This document shows, piece by piece, positions 8,520 to 17,500 of a stretch of DNA of 64,000 nucleotides; the stretch's first letter is position 1; every line of letters begins with the position of its first letter. Under the pieces are notes generated by a model. It did no database searches. It had not been told where the DNA came from and saw only the letters and a program-made list of their open reading frames with translations. Source of the DNA: Allosphingosinicella deserti. Lineage in GTDB: Bacteria; Pseudomonadota; Alphaproteobacteria; Sphingomonadales; Sphingomonadaceae. The stretch is taken from contig NZ_PXYI01000005.1 in assembly GCF_003012735.1 (NCBI RefSeq), forward strand, positions 1 to 64,000. Reading direction: 5' to 3'. A program made the translations under genes and the position numbers.

Positions 8520-8537
8520 AAGTCCGCGGTGGATGCT

Positions 8538-9122
8538 TCACCCGGGGAAGCGGCCGTGGAAGACGATTTCTTCCAGCGCCCGGCGGTTGCTCGGCGCCTC
8601 CCGCGCACGCAATGACTCGGGCAGGGTCGCAGGATCTCCGGGCCTGCCGATCGCGGCCGCCGCTTCGATCCTGAACCGTTCCGGCACGTCAAGGTCGGCC
8701 CGCGCGCGATCGAGCTCGATGCCGCTCATCCCATGCGCCTGGTAGCCGAGCTTCGCTGCCTGCAGCGCCAGGCAGGCCCAGGCCGCGCCGGCATCGAAAC
8801 TGTGGCTGTGGGAGATTTGCGTGCCGCCCCACTCGGTCTCCGTCAGCGTGTCCGACAGCATGAACACCAGGGCGGCGGCGCCCTTCGCCCATGCCTGATT
8901 CCACGGAATCAGCAGATCGAGGAAGCGCGGCCAATGCTCGTCGCCACGCCGCGCGTAGAGGAAGCGCCAGGGTTGGGCGTTGAACGCGGACGGCGCCCAT
9001 CGGGCCGCTTCGAACATCGCCATCAGAGCGTCGTGCGGGATTTCGGCTCCGTCGAATGCCCGCGGCGACCAGCGTTCGAGAAACAGGGGATCGATCGGGA
9101 AGGTTGGCTCGCGCTCGATCAT
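8538..9122 (-). CDS. Nitroreductase family protein, 194 aa
   Basis: This is an FMN-dependent nitroreductase-fold oxidoreductase. The N-terminal RWSPRAFDG, then FEAARWAPSAFNAQPWRF (flavin-binding region, about residues 40-57), and GAAWACLALQAAKLGYQAHGM are diagnostic. The length of about 194 is normal. Two consecutive ATG codons (9125 and 9122) follow GAGGA; the second has the better spacing. Physiological electron acceptor unknown. The frame remains open past the stop for another 50 codons (see the small ORF entry). Confidence 0.9.
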   Translation of the reverse strand: MIEREPTFPIDPLFLERWSPRAFDGAEIPHDALMAMFEAARWAPSAFNAQPWRFLYARRGDEHWPRFLDLLIPWNQAWAKGAAALVFMLSDTLTETEWGGTQISHSHSFDAGAAWACLALQAAKLGYQAHGMSGIELDRARADLDVPERFRIEAAAAIGRPGDPATLPESLRAREAPSNRRALEEIVFHGRFPG

Positions 9123-9202
9123 CATTCCTCATCGGCCAAGCTTGGACATGCTCCAGGCGGAGCACGCCGAAGAACAAACGGGCTGGTGCGATTCTTTCCG
9201 GT

Positions 9203-9631
9203 TCAGGGGCGTTCGCGAAGGGCGTCGCGTATCTCGCGCAGCACCACCAATTCGTCGGACGGAAGCGGCGGTGCCGGATCGGCTTTCGGCCCGTTCAGCC
9301 GCTTCGCCATTCGGACGATCTGGTAGATGATGAAAGCGAGAATCAGGAAGTTGACGACGGCGGTGACGAAGCTGCCGTAGCCGATCACCGCCACCCCGGC
9401 GGTCTTGAGCGCCGCATAGCTGGTCGGATCGCCGGTGAAGCCGGCAGGGATCGCGCCGATGCGCAGGAAGTAATTGGAGAAATCGAGGCCGCCGATGATC
9501 GCGCCGATCGCCGGCATCAGCAGGTCGTTGGTCAGCGAGGTGACGATCGTTCCGAACGCTGCGCCGATGATCACCGCCACCGCGAGATCGAGCACGTTGC
9601 CGCGCGCGATGAAATCCCGAAATCCCGACAT
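9203..9631 (-). CDS. mscL: Large-conductance mechanosensitive channel MscL, 142 aa
   Basis: MscL releases solutes during hypo-osmotic shock. The start MSGFRDFIARGNVLDLAVAV includes the conserved cytoplasmic helix and TM1 (AVAVIIGAAFGTIVTSL); TM2 is VTAVVNFLILAFIIYQIVR, followed by a charged C-terminal bundle ending IRDALRERP. The length of 142 is standard. It is transcribed divergently from the arsR-type gene, with 116 bp between. Confidence 0.95.
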   Translation of the reverse strand: MSGFRDFIARGNVLDLAVAVIIGAAFGTIVTSLTNDLLMPAIGAIIGGLDFSNYFLRIGAIPAGFTGDPTSYAALKTAGVAVIGYGSFVTAVVNFLILAFIIYQIVRMAKRLNGPKADPAPPLPSDELVVLREIRDALRERP

Positions 9632-9741
9632 TCTTGTCCCTCCGTACGATCTGGTTCCGCGAACCCATCATCGTCGGCAGGAGGCGGACGCGCAACCGCA
9701 AGCATGACGCTTGACCACACCCGGGAGAATGGCGCATATTT

Positions 9742-9753
9742 AACCATATGGTT
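9742..9753. promoter_or_regulatory. Palindrome AACCATATGGTT overlapping the ArsR start codon
   Basis: A perfect 12-bp palindrome covers 9742-9753 and contains the ATG of the ArsR-type gene (9748). A palindrome at the start codon suits an autorepressor that blocks its own transcript by binding at the beginning of the gene. This is inference from position; chance is unlikely but not excluded. Confidence 0.45.
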
Positions 9754-10074
9754 GAACGACTCGACGCGACCTTCCACGCGCTCGCCGATCCGACGCGGCG
9801 GGCAATGCTCGCGGAGCTCGCGCTCGGCGAGCGATCGGTCGGCGCTCTTGCTGAGCCGTTCGCGATGAGCTTTGCGGGCGCATCCAAGCACGTGAAGGTG
9901 CTCGAGGCGGCGGGCCTCGTCTCCCGGCGCAAGGCCGGCCGGCTCCAGCTCTGCCGGATCGAGGCGGGGCCGCTCGCGGAAGCCAATGCGTGGCTCGGTC
10001 AGTGGGCGCAGCTCTGGAGCGACCGCCTCGACCGCCTCGAGATGCTGATCAACGCTGGAAGGGGTGCCTCATGA
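9748..10074 (+). CDS. ArsR family winged-helix repressor, 108 aa
   Basis: A one-domain winged HTH: HALADPTRRAMLAELALGE (helix 1-2), FAMSFAGASKHVKVLEAAGLV (recognition helix about residues 40-60) and the wing RRKAGRLQLCRIE. It lacks the ELCVCDL metal site of arsenic sensors, having only one Cys, and belongs to the kind that controls SRPBCC/AHSA1 and VOC genes. Its TGA overlaps the ATG of the VOC gene (ATGA), so the two are coupled. The linkage to arsM downstream is therefore probably not an arsenic response. Confidence 0.9.
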   Translation: MVERLDATFHALADPTRRAMLAELALGERSVGALAEPFAMSFAGASKHVKVLEAAGLVSRRKAGRLQLCRIEAGPLAEANAWLGQWAQLWSDRLDRLEMLINAGRGAS

Positions 10075-10481
10075 GAGTGACTTTGCTGAGCATCATCGTG
10101 GGAGACCAGGACCACGCACTGTCCTTCTATCGGGACGTGCTCGGATTCATCGAGAAGGAGAATGTTCCGGCGGGCGGTGCGCGCTGGATCACGCTTGCCT
10201 CTCCGCTGGAACCGGACGGCGCCCGCATTTCCCTCGAGCCGAACGCCTTTCCCTTCGTGAAGGACTTTCAGGCCGCTCTGAAGGAGAACGGCATTCCGCT
10301 CACCGCCTTTCAGGTCGACGATCTCGATTCGGAATATGCGCGGCTCACTGCCGCCGGGGTGGTCTTCAAGGGACCTGCTACGTCCGGCGATGCGGCGATG
10401 CCCAAGATGGCGACGTTCGACGACAGCTGCGGCAATTTCATCATGCTCTACGAAACGCCCAAGGAGGCACGACATGGCTGA
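10071..10481 (+). CDS. VOC (glyoxalase/bleomycin-resistance fold) protein, 136 aa
   Basis: This is a small vicinal-oxygen-chelate fold protein with paired beta-alpha-beta modules: SIIVGDQDHALSFYRDVLGF at the N-terminus and TFDDSCGNFIMLYE at the C-terminus. The start ATG at 10071 overlaps the ArsR stop. Members act as glyoxalases, dioxygenases or resistance proteins; no substrate can be assigned. It is the middle gene of an ArsR-VOC-SRPBCC operon, and its 3' end overlaps the start of the broken SRPBCC gene by 8 bases. Confidence 0.88.
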   Translation: MRVTLLSIIVGDQDHALSFYRDVLGFIEKENVPAGGARWITLASPLEPDGARISLEPNAFPFVKDFQAALKENGIPLTAFQVDDLDSEYARLTAAGVVFKGPATSGDAAMPKMATFDDSCGNFIMLYETPKEARHG

Positions 10482-10949
10482 CTTCGAACAGGTCGCACCC
10501 GACACGCTGCGCATGGAACGTGTTCTCGAAGCGCCGGTCGAAACGGTGTGGCAGTGGCCGCGCCCGAGCAGGACGGCGACGTCGAGCTCGTCTTCGATCA
10601 CGACAACCTCTTCGACGAGGAGGTTCCCTACCCGGAGCGCTATGCGCAGTGGAAAGGCGCCGCCGCCCGCGAGAAGGTCCTCCGCTACGAGCCTCCACAC
10701 CTGCTCGCCTTCAGCTGGGATGGCGGCGCGGAAGGGGTGGCGACCTTCGAACTGTCCGACCTCGGCGGCCGCACCCGCCTCGTCTTGGTCCACAGCGGCA
10801 TCTCCGGCCCTGCCGGCATGGCCGATTTCGGCGGTGGCTGGATGGCGCACCTCGCCGTGCTCGAAGCCAGGATTGCGGGCAGGGGGGTCGACGACTTCTG
10901 GGCCCTGCACCGGCACCTGGAAAAGACCGTGCAGGCAGCGCTTCGATAG
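10474..10949 (+). pseudogene. SRPBCC/AHSA1-like gene disrupted by a frameshifting deletion
   Basis: ATG 10474 is preceded by AAGGAGG and starts a normal SRPBCC N-terminus (DTLRMERVLEAPVETVWQW). At about 10555 the family-like sequence jumps to another frame and resumes as DGDVELVFDHDNL, continuing in register to QAALR at 10949. Intact relatives have some 25 residues between the Trp and the ELVFDHDNL-like strand; here about 9 remain, so roughly 50 bases appear deleted. Translation from 10474 gives unrelated Ser/Thr/Arg-rich residues after the junction. A start at the in-frame ATG 10548 could yield a truncated 133-residue product. Confidence 0.75.
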
Positions 10950-11015
10950 GCGTTCCGGCTTGCTCCTCGACACTCCGAATGCTGTAGGACTCCGTGTCCC
11001 GACCAGGAGCCGCGC

Positions 11016-12068
11016 ATGAATCTCGAGAATAGCCGTTCCTATTACGGCCAGACCCTCACCGGCTCCGCGGACCTGCGCACCGATGCCTGCTGCACGACGG
11101 AGGCGCCGCCGCCCACCGTCCGGGCGGCGCTCGCCAACGTCCATGAGGAGGTGAAACGGCGCTATTATGGCTGCGGTCTGGTGGTGCCGGACGCGATCCG
11201 CGGCCTCTCGGTGCTCGATCTCGGCTCCGGATCGGGCCAGGACGCCTATTTGCTGGCGCAACTCGTCGGTGAGAGCGGCAGGGTCGTCGGGGTGGACGCG
11301 ACCGCGGAGCAGCTCCAAGTCGCGCGGCGCCATCTCGACTGGCATCGCGAGCGCTTCGGCTATGGCACCTCCAACGTCGCCTTTTTAGAGGGCGACATCG
11401 AGCGTCTCGACGAACTGCCGCTCGATGAGGCGAGCTTCGATCTGATCGTGTCGAACTGCGTGATCAACCTGGTCGCCGACAAGGGTGCGGTGTTCCGTGC
11501 CGCCCACCGGCTGCTGAAACCGGGCGGTGAGCTCTATTTCTCGGACGTCTATGCCGATCGGCGCGTGCCGCCGGCGCTGCTCGCCGATCCGGTGCTGCAC
11601 GGCGAGTGCCTCGCCGGCGCGCTCTACTGGGGCGATTTCGTCGCGCTCGCCAAGGCAAGCGGCTTCGGGGATCCGCGGCTCGTCTCTGATCGGCCGCTGG
11701 CGATCACCGACCGGGAGATTTCGGCGAAGCTCGACGGCATAAGCTTCTTCTCGGCCACCTACCGCCTGTTCAAGCTCGACGGTCTCGAGCCGCAATGCGA
11801 GGATTACGGTCAGGCGGTGCGTTATCGCGGCACCATCGCCGGGGCCGAGCGCAGCGTCACGCTCGACAAGCATCATGTCATCGAGACCGGCCGGATCTTC
11901 CCGGTGTGCGGCAACAGCTGGCGGATGATCGCGGAAACCCGCTTCGCCGAGCATTTCGAGTTTTTCGGCGATTTCAGCCGCCATTTCGGCGTGTTCGCGG
12001 GGTGCGGAACCGCGTTGCCGTTCGACAGTGCCGATGCGGCTGCCGTTGGCGGAAGCGCTTGCTGCTGA
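11016..12068 (+). CDS. arsM: Arsenite methyltransferase ArsM, 350 aa
   Basis: ArsM is an SAM-dependent methyltransferase that converts As(III) to volatile methylated arsenicals. The SAM motif is LDLGSGSGQDAYLL (about residues 67-80). The four cysteines of the family are placed as expected: the Cys25-Cys26 pair, Cys53 (YGCG), Cys148 (SNCVINL) and Cys198 (GECLAGALYWGDF), with the last two 50 apart as in characterised ArsM. Extra cysteines occur in CGTALPF and at the C-terminal CC. It appears to be a single gene 66 bp after the broken SRPBCC gene; no arsenic operon partners are present. Confidence 0.93.
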   Translation: MNLENSRSYYGQTLTGSADLRTDACCTTEAPPPTVRAALANVHEEVKRRYYGCGLVVPDAIRGLSVLDLGSGSGQDAYLLAQLVGESGRVVGVDATAEQLQVARRHLDWHRERFGYGTSNVAFLEGDIERLDELPLDEASFDLIVSNCVINLVADKGAVFRAAHRLLKPGGELYFSDVYADRRVPPALLADPVLHGECLAGALYWGDFVALAKASGFGDPRLVSDRPLAITDREISAKLDGISFFSATYRLFKLDGLEPQCEDYGQAVRYRGTIAGAERSVTLDKHHVIETGRIFPVCGNSWRMIAETRFAEHFEFFGDFSRHFGVFAGCGTALPFDSADAAAVGGSACC

Positions 12069-12090
12069 GAAGGCGGTCGGAGCGGAGCGC

Positions 12091-12705
12091 TCAGCGCTTC
12101 AGATAGGATTCGATCAGCCGACCGGCGGATTTGCGCAGGCAGCCCGAGGGGCCCTGAGACCCGAAGATATGATGGGTGCTGTACGCGCCCTCGATCAGCA
12201 GGAGCAGGCCGTCGGTCAGCGATTCCGGTTCCTTGGTGTCGATCTGGCGCGCGAGATCGAGGATCCGGTCGCGCACTTCCGACTTGCAGGTCTCGGCGAT
12301 GCTGCGGCCGGGATTATCCGCCTCGGGGAATTCCACCGCCGTGTTGGTCATCGGACAGCCGCGGAAATCGGGATCGCTGGTCTGCCCGGCATAATGATCG
12401 ATCAACGCGTATAATCTGCCGAGCGGCTCGGGGCCCGCAGCCTCCAGCTTAGCGTCGATGGTCGTCCGGGATTCGTCGGCATAGGAGGTCAGGCAGGCGG
12501 CGACGAGATCGTCCTTTGAGGCATAGCTGCGGTAAAGGCTCGGCTTGGTGACGCCGGCGCTGCAGACGATCTCGTCCACGCCGACCGCGCGGATGCCACG
12601 GCGATAGAAGAGCTCGCGCGCCGTATCGAAGATGCGCGCGGCCGCATTCTTGCGCGGTCCGCCGCAGCTCGATCCGCAATCCACCGTCTGATTCTTTGCC
12701 ACCAT
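12091..12705 (-). CDS. TetR family regulator of the adjacent RND efflux operon, 204 aa
   Basis: An N-terminal HTH (about residues 20-65: AARIFDTARELFYRRGIRAVGVDEI, then AGVTKPSLYRSYASKDDLV) is followed by an all-helical ligand domain containing RGCPMTNTAVEFP. The start at 12705 is the first ATG before the conserved region. The protein is unusually cysteine-rich near the N-terminus (DCGSSCGG), which could allow redox or thiol-reactive sensing; that is speculative. It is read divergently from the efflux operon, across a large inverted-repeat operator, so it very likely represses both. It converges on arsM. Confidence 0.9.
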   Translation of the reverse strand: MVAKNQTVDCGSSCGGPRKNAAARIFDTARELFYRRGIRAVGVDEIVCSAGVTKPSLYRSYASKDDLVAACLTSYADESRTTIDAKLEAAGPEPLGRLYALIDHYAGQTSDPDFRGCPMTNTAVEFPEADNPGRSIAETCKSEVRDRILDLARQIDTKEPESLTDGLLLLIEGAYSTHHIFGSQGPSGCLRKSAGRLIESYLKR

Positions 12706-12738
12706 CGCAGAATTATTCCCGAACAGGCCTTGACGAAA

Positions 12739-12785
12739 TGTTACTGAACGGTACGTAACACGTAAGGACGTACCGGTCAGTAACA
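12739..12785. promoter_or_regulatory. 47-bp inverted-repeat operator between tetR and the RND operon
   Basis: TGTTACTGAACGGTACGT (12739-12756) faces ACGTACCGGTCAGTAACA (12768-12785) across an 11-base spacer; 17 of 18 positions match. The left part is also a shorter palindrome of its own, TGTTAC...GTAACA (12739-12760). The pattern suggests two TetR dimers side by side over the divergent promoters. Position and symmetry are seen directly; binding by the neighbouring TetR is inferred. Confidence 0.75.
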
Positions 12786-12826
12786 TTCTTCGCTCCGGTA
12801 TGTGGCTGATTTCAGGGAGGAAATCA

Positions 12827-13189
12827 ATGGCTAATCGCAACTTTGCCGAATCGGTCGGCCTTGCGACTCGGTCTGACGTTACGGAATGGGTGGCCGAGTC
12901 GCCGCTTTTCGGTCCGATCGAGCGCGAAGTGATCGCGCTCGGCCGCCGTGAGGCCGAGCGCTGGCTTCGCCTGCCGCGGCTGATCGTGGCGCTTCTCGGC
13001 CGACTGCTCGATCTGGCCGACGCCAGGCCGCTCGCCAATCCGCAGCTCGAGGCGCTGCGCCGCTTCGCAGTGCGCGTGCGGCTGGCTGACGGCATGCCGC
13101 CGCCCGGCGACGTCGAGCGCTTCCTGTCGGCGGGCTTCTCGCCCGTTCAGGTGCGCGCCGTCGCCGCATCCCTTTCCTCCGCACGCTGA
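12827..13189 (+). CDS. AhpD/CMD-like protein without CxxC, first gene of the RND operon, 120 aa
   Basis: The ATG at 12827 has GGAGG upstream. I see a likeness to AhpD-like carboxymuconolactone-decarboxylase domains: SPLFGPIEREVIALGRREAE resembles the helix before the peroxidase motif, and NPQLEALRRFAVRV...GDVERFLSAGFSPVQVRAVAAS resembles the second half. The stretch where CxxC and the His should be is replaced by a hydrophobic helix (LPRLIVALLGRLLDLA), so redox chemistry is not expected. It lies between the operator and the membrane-fusion gene and is probably cotranscribed. Its role in efflux is unknown; the homology is by eye only. Confidence 0.6.
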   Translation: MANRNFAESVGLATRSDVTEWVAESPLFGPIEREVIALGRREAERWLRLPRLIVALLGRLLDLADARPLANPQLEALRRFAVRVRLADGMPPPGDVERFLSAGFSPVQVRAVAASLSSAR

Positions 13190-13201
13190 CGGAGCATCCT
13201 T

Positions 13202-14470
13202 ATGTATCTTTCTCCATCCACCGGGCCGGGGGTCGCCACGCCGACCCCGCCGGATGTCCCCGTCGACGATCGCTCCCGCACCTCGGCGCGGCTCCGCATC
13301 GGCGTCGCCTTGCTGCTCATCGGCCTGCTCGCTTATGGCGCCTGGACGGTGTTCGGCGCTGACAAGGCGCAAGCCGGCCCGCCGCCGATTCCGACGGTCG
13401 GCGCGGCCCGGCCGATCCAGCGCAGCATCGTCGAGTGGGACGATTATTCCGGCCGCTTCGAGGCGAGCCGCTGGGTCGAGATCAAGCCGCGGGTGACCGG
13501 CCAACTCCAGGCCGTTCATTTCCGCGACGGCGAGATCGTCCGCCAGGGCCAGCTCCTCTTCACGATCGACGACCGACCGTTCGTCGCCGCGCTCAACGAG
13601 GCGCGCGCGCGGGCCAACGCTGCCCGCACGGCGCTTGCACTGGCGCGGGCCGAGTTCGCCCGCGCGAGTGCGCTGGTCGACGAGGAAGCGATCTCGCGTG
13701 AGGAGGTCGATACCCGTCGCGCCGCGGTCGCCTCGGCCCAGGCACAGGTCGCCGCGCTCGATGCCGTCGTCCAGCAGCGTGCGCTCGACGTCGATTTCAC
13801 CCGCATCCGGGCGCCGATCGGCGGCCGCATCTCCGATCGCCGCGTCCACGGCGGCACCCTGATCGCCGCCAACGAGACCTTGCTGACGACGATCAACGCG
13901 CTCGATCCGATCCATTTCGTGTTCGACGGATCCGAGGGACTGTACCTCCGCTCGCAGCGCAATCGCGAGGCCGGTTCGGCACCCGCAGTCGAAATCCGAC
14001 TTCAGGACGAATCCGATTATCGCTGGAAGGGCAGGGTCGACTTCAACGACAACCGCATCGCCGCCGATTCGGGAACGATGCGCAGCCGCGCGATCGTCGC
14101 CAATCCGACGCATTTTCTGACCCCGGGAATGTTCGGCAACATGCGGCTCGCGTCCGGTGTGCGCCGCGACGCCCTGCTGGTGCCGGACGCTGCCGTCATG
14201 ACCGATCAGGCGCGCAAGATCGTGCTCGTCGTCGGCAAGGGCGGCGTGGTCGAAGCGCGGCCGGTGAGCGTCGGCGCCCGCGTCGGCACGCTCCGGACGA
14301 TCCGTTCCGGCCTGACTCCAGCCGACGTGGTGGTGATCGATGGCGTGCAGATGGCGCAGCCGGGTGCGAAGGTGAACGTGCGCCAGGCCAAGCTCGCCGA
14401 TGCCGCGCCTACGCCTGCCCCATTGCCCGATCTCGCGCCGCCGCCGTCCCAGGCGACGATCGCAAACTGA
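13202..14470 (+). CDS. RND efflux periplasmic adaptor (membrane fusion protein), 422 aa
   Basis: A single N-terminal membrane anchor (LRIGVALLLIGLLAYGAW) without a lipobox leads into HlyD/AcrA-type domains. The first lipoyl half is RVTGQLQAVHFRDGEIVRQGQLLFTID, then a coiled-coil hairpin (about residues 135-185, Ala/Arg-rich), the second lipoyl half (FTRIRAPIGGRISDRRV), a beta-barrel and a membrane-proximal domain. The Pro/Ala-rich tail is typical. GGAG upstream supports the ATG. It bridges the RND pump and the outer-membrane channel encoded next. Confidence 0.93.
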   Translation: MYLSPSTGPGVATPTPPDVPVDDRSRTSARLRIGVALLLIGLLAYGAWTVFGADKAQAGPPPIPTVGAARPIQRSIVEWDDYSGRFEASRWVEIKPRVTGQLQAVHFRDGEIVRQGQLLFTIDDRPFVAALNEARARANAARTALALARAEFARASALVDEEAISREEVDTRRAAVASAQAQVAALDAVVQQRALDVDFTRIRAPIGGRISDRRVHGGTLIAANETLLTTINALDPIHFVFDGSEGLYLRSQRNREAGSAPAVEIRLQDESDYRWKGRVDFNDNRIAADSGTMRSRAIVANPTHFLTPGMFGNMRLASGVRRDALLVPDAAVMTDQARKIVLVVGKGGVVEARPVSVGARVGTLRTIRSGLTPADVVVIDGVQMAQPGAKVNVRQAKLADAAPTPAPLPDLAPPPSQATIAN

Positions 14471-14524
14471 TCCGTCCGGCCGCGCACTGACGCGCGGCCG
14501 GCCCCATTTTCGAAAGACCAGACG

Positions 14525-17500
14525 ATGAGACTGAGCCACGTCTTCATCCAGCGCCCGATCTTTGCCGCCGTCATTGCGGTGTTGATCACCATCGTCGGCG
14601 CGTTCGCCTACTTCGGGCTGCCGATCTCCCAATATCCCGACGTCGTCCCACCGACCGTCACGGTCAGCGCCAACTATCCCGGTGCGTCGGCAGAAACCGT
14701 CGCCGACACGGTGGCAGCGCCGATCGAGCAGGAGATCAACGGCGTCGACGACATGCTGTATCTGTCCAGCCAGTCGACGGGCGACGGCCGGGTGACGATC
14801 ACCGTGACGTTCAAGCTCGGCACCGATCTCGATTCGGCGCAGGTGCTTGTGCAGAATCGGGTCGCGCTGGCGCAGCCGCGTCTGCCGGAGGAAGTCCGAC
14901 GGCAGGGTGTCGTCGTCCGCAAATCCTCGCCCTCGTGGCTGATGGCGGTCAACGTCCTTTCGCCGGACAACTCGCTCGACCGCGCTTATGTCTCGAACTA
15001 CGTGCTCACCCAGGTCCGTGATCGGCTGACGCGCGTGGACGGCATCGGCGACGTCCAGGTGTTCGGCGCCCGTGATTATGCGATGCGGGTGTGGATCGAT
15101 CCGGCGCGCGCCTCCGCACTCGGCCTCACCGCCGGCGAGATCGTCGGTGCGCTCCGGGCCCAGAACGTGCAGGTCGCCGCCGGAGCGGTCGGCCAGCCGC
15201 CGTTCGATACCGGCTCCGCCTATCAGCTCAACGTCGAGACCCAGGGCCGCTTCACCGCGCCCGACGAATTCGCGCGGATCATCGTCAAACGCAGCGCCGA
15301 CGGCGCGGTAACCCGTCTTTCGGACGTCGGCCGGGTCGAGCTCGGCGCGGAGGATTATGGGGTCAACGCCTATCTCTCCAACACCGATTCGATCATCCTC
15401 GGCATCACCCAGCGTCCGGGCACCAACGCGCTCGCCGCCGCGGAAGGCGTGAAGGCACAGCTGGCGGACGCCGCCAAGGATTTCCCCAAGGGGATGGAAT
15501 ATCGGATCGTCTGGAATCCAACCGAATTCATCAGTGAATCGATCAGCGCGGTCCAGATGACGGTGCTCGAGGCGATCGTTCTCGTCGTCATTGTCATCCT
15601 CGTCTTCCTGCAAAGCTGGCGGGCGGCGATCATCCCGGTGATCGCCATTCCGGTCTCGCTGGTCGGCACCTTCGCCGTGCTCGCGGCCTTCGGCTATTCG
15701 CTCAACACCCTGTCGATGTTCGGCATGGTGCTGGCGATCGGCATCGTCGTCGACGACGCGATCGTCGTGGTCGAGAATGTCGAACGAAACCTTGAAAAGG
15801 GGCTCAGCCCCCGCGAAGCGGCCCATCGCTCGATGGACGAGGTCGCGGTTGCGCTCGTCGCCATCGTACTCGTGCTCTGCGCCGTGTTCGTGCCGACGAT
15901 GTTCCTCACCGGCATCTCCGGCGAATTCTACCGCCAGTTCGCGGTCAGCATTTCGACGGCGACCCTGATCTCGCTTCTGCTGTCGCTGACCTTGTCGCCG
16001 GCACTCGCCGCCTTGCTGCTGAAGCCCAAGACGCACGACCTGGTGGTCACCGGCTGGCGTCGTTATCCGCACATGGCCGGCGAGCGGTTCAACCGCGCCT
16101 TCGATCGATTGAGCGGCTGGTACGGCAAGACCACGGCGGCCCTGCTGAGGCGCAGCGGACGCGTGCTCGTCACCTATGGTGTGCTGATTGCCGCGACCGT
16201 CGCCCTGTTCTCGATGACGCCGGGCGGTTTCATTCCGGCGCAGGACCAGAATTATGCGCTTGCCGTGGTCCAGCTTCCGCCGGGTTCGTCGATCGAACGC
16301 ACCGACAAGGTGCTGAAGAAGGTCACCGAGCGCCTGCTCAAGGTGGACGGTATTGCTGAGGCGGTGATGTTCGCCGGCTTCGACGGCGCGTCCAACACGC
16401 AGGCGCCGAACGCCGCCGCGGCCTACGTCACCTTCGATCCCTATGGCGATCGCGCCAAGAGGGGCCGCAGCGAGGCCGCGATCCAGGCCGACATGCGTGC
16501 CGCTGTCGCCGACATCAACGAAGCGATGGTGCTGGTCATCGGCCCGCCGGTCATCCAAGGGATCGGCAATGGCGGCGGCTATCGGATGATGGTGCAGGCG
16601 CGTGAAGGCCAGAGCTACCAGGCGCTGGAAAAGGCCGCGGGCGGGCTGATCGGTGCCGCCAACCAGGCGGAGGGGCTCACGCAGATCTACACCCTGTTCA
16701 ACACCGCCACGCCCCGAATCTATGCCGACGTCGACCGGGTGAAAGCCGACATGATGGGCGTGCCGCCGTCGCGTGTCTGGGAGGCGCTGCAAGTCTATCT
16801 CGGCTCCGCTTACGTCAACGACTTCAACCTGCTCGGCCGCACCTTCCGGGTCACTGCTCAGGCCGAGAACCGGGCGCGCGACGATCTGTCCGACATTGGG
16901 CAATTGAAGACGCGTTCTGACTCCGGGCGGATGGTGCCGGTGGGCGCCGTCGCGACGTTCGAGGATCGCACCGGGCCTTATCGCGTCGTACGGTTCAACC
17001 TCTTCCGCGCGGTCGAAGTCGATGGCGAGACCGCACCGGGCTACTCGACCGGTCAGTCGATGAAGACGATGGAGCGGCTGGCGCAGGATCTGCCGGCAGG
17101 CTTCCGCGGCGAATGGACCGATCTCGCTTTCCAGCAGAAGGCCGCCGGCAATGTCGCCGCGCTCGTTTTCGGACTGGCGGTGGTGTTCGTCTTCCTGGTG
17201 CTTGCTGCCCAGTTCGAAAGCCTGATGCTGCCGCTGTCGGTAATCCTGATCGTGCCGATGACGCTGCTGGCCGCGATGGCGGGCGTCAACTTGAGGGGGA
17301 TGGACAACAACATCCTGACCCAGATCGGCCTCATCGTGCTGATCGGCCTGGCGGCGAAGAACGCGATCCTGATCGTGGAATTCGCGAAGCAGGCCGAGGA
17401 GGCCGGGGCAAGCGCGATCGATGCCGCGATCGAGGCGTCGCAGATGCGGCTTCGGCCGATCCTGATGACCAGCTTCGCGTTCATTCTCGGAGTGGTCCCG

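Noticed and set aside
9748-12068. An arsenic-resistance operon (arsR with arsM)
   Set aside because: The ArsR lacks the Cys metal site and is coupled to VOC/SRPBCC genes; no arsenite pump or reductase is present, so the proximity of arsM is likely incidental.
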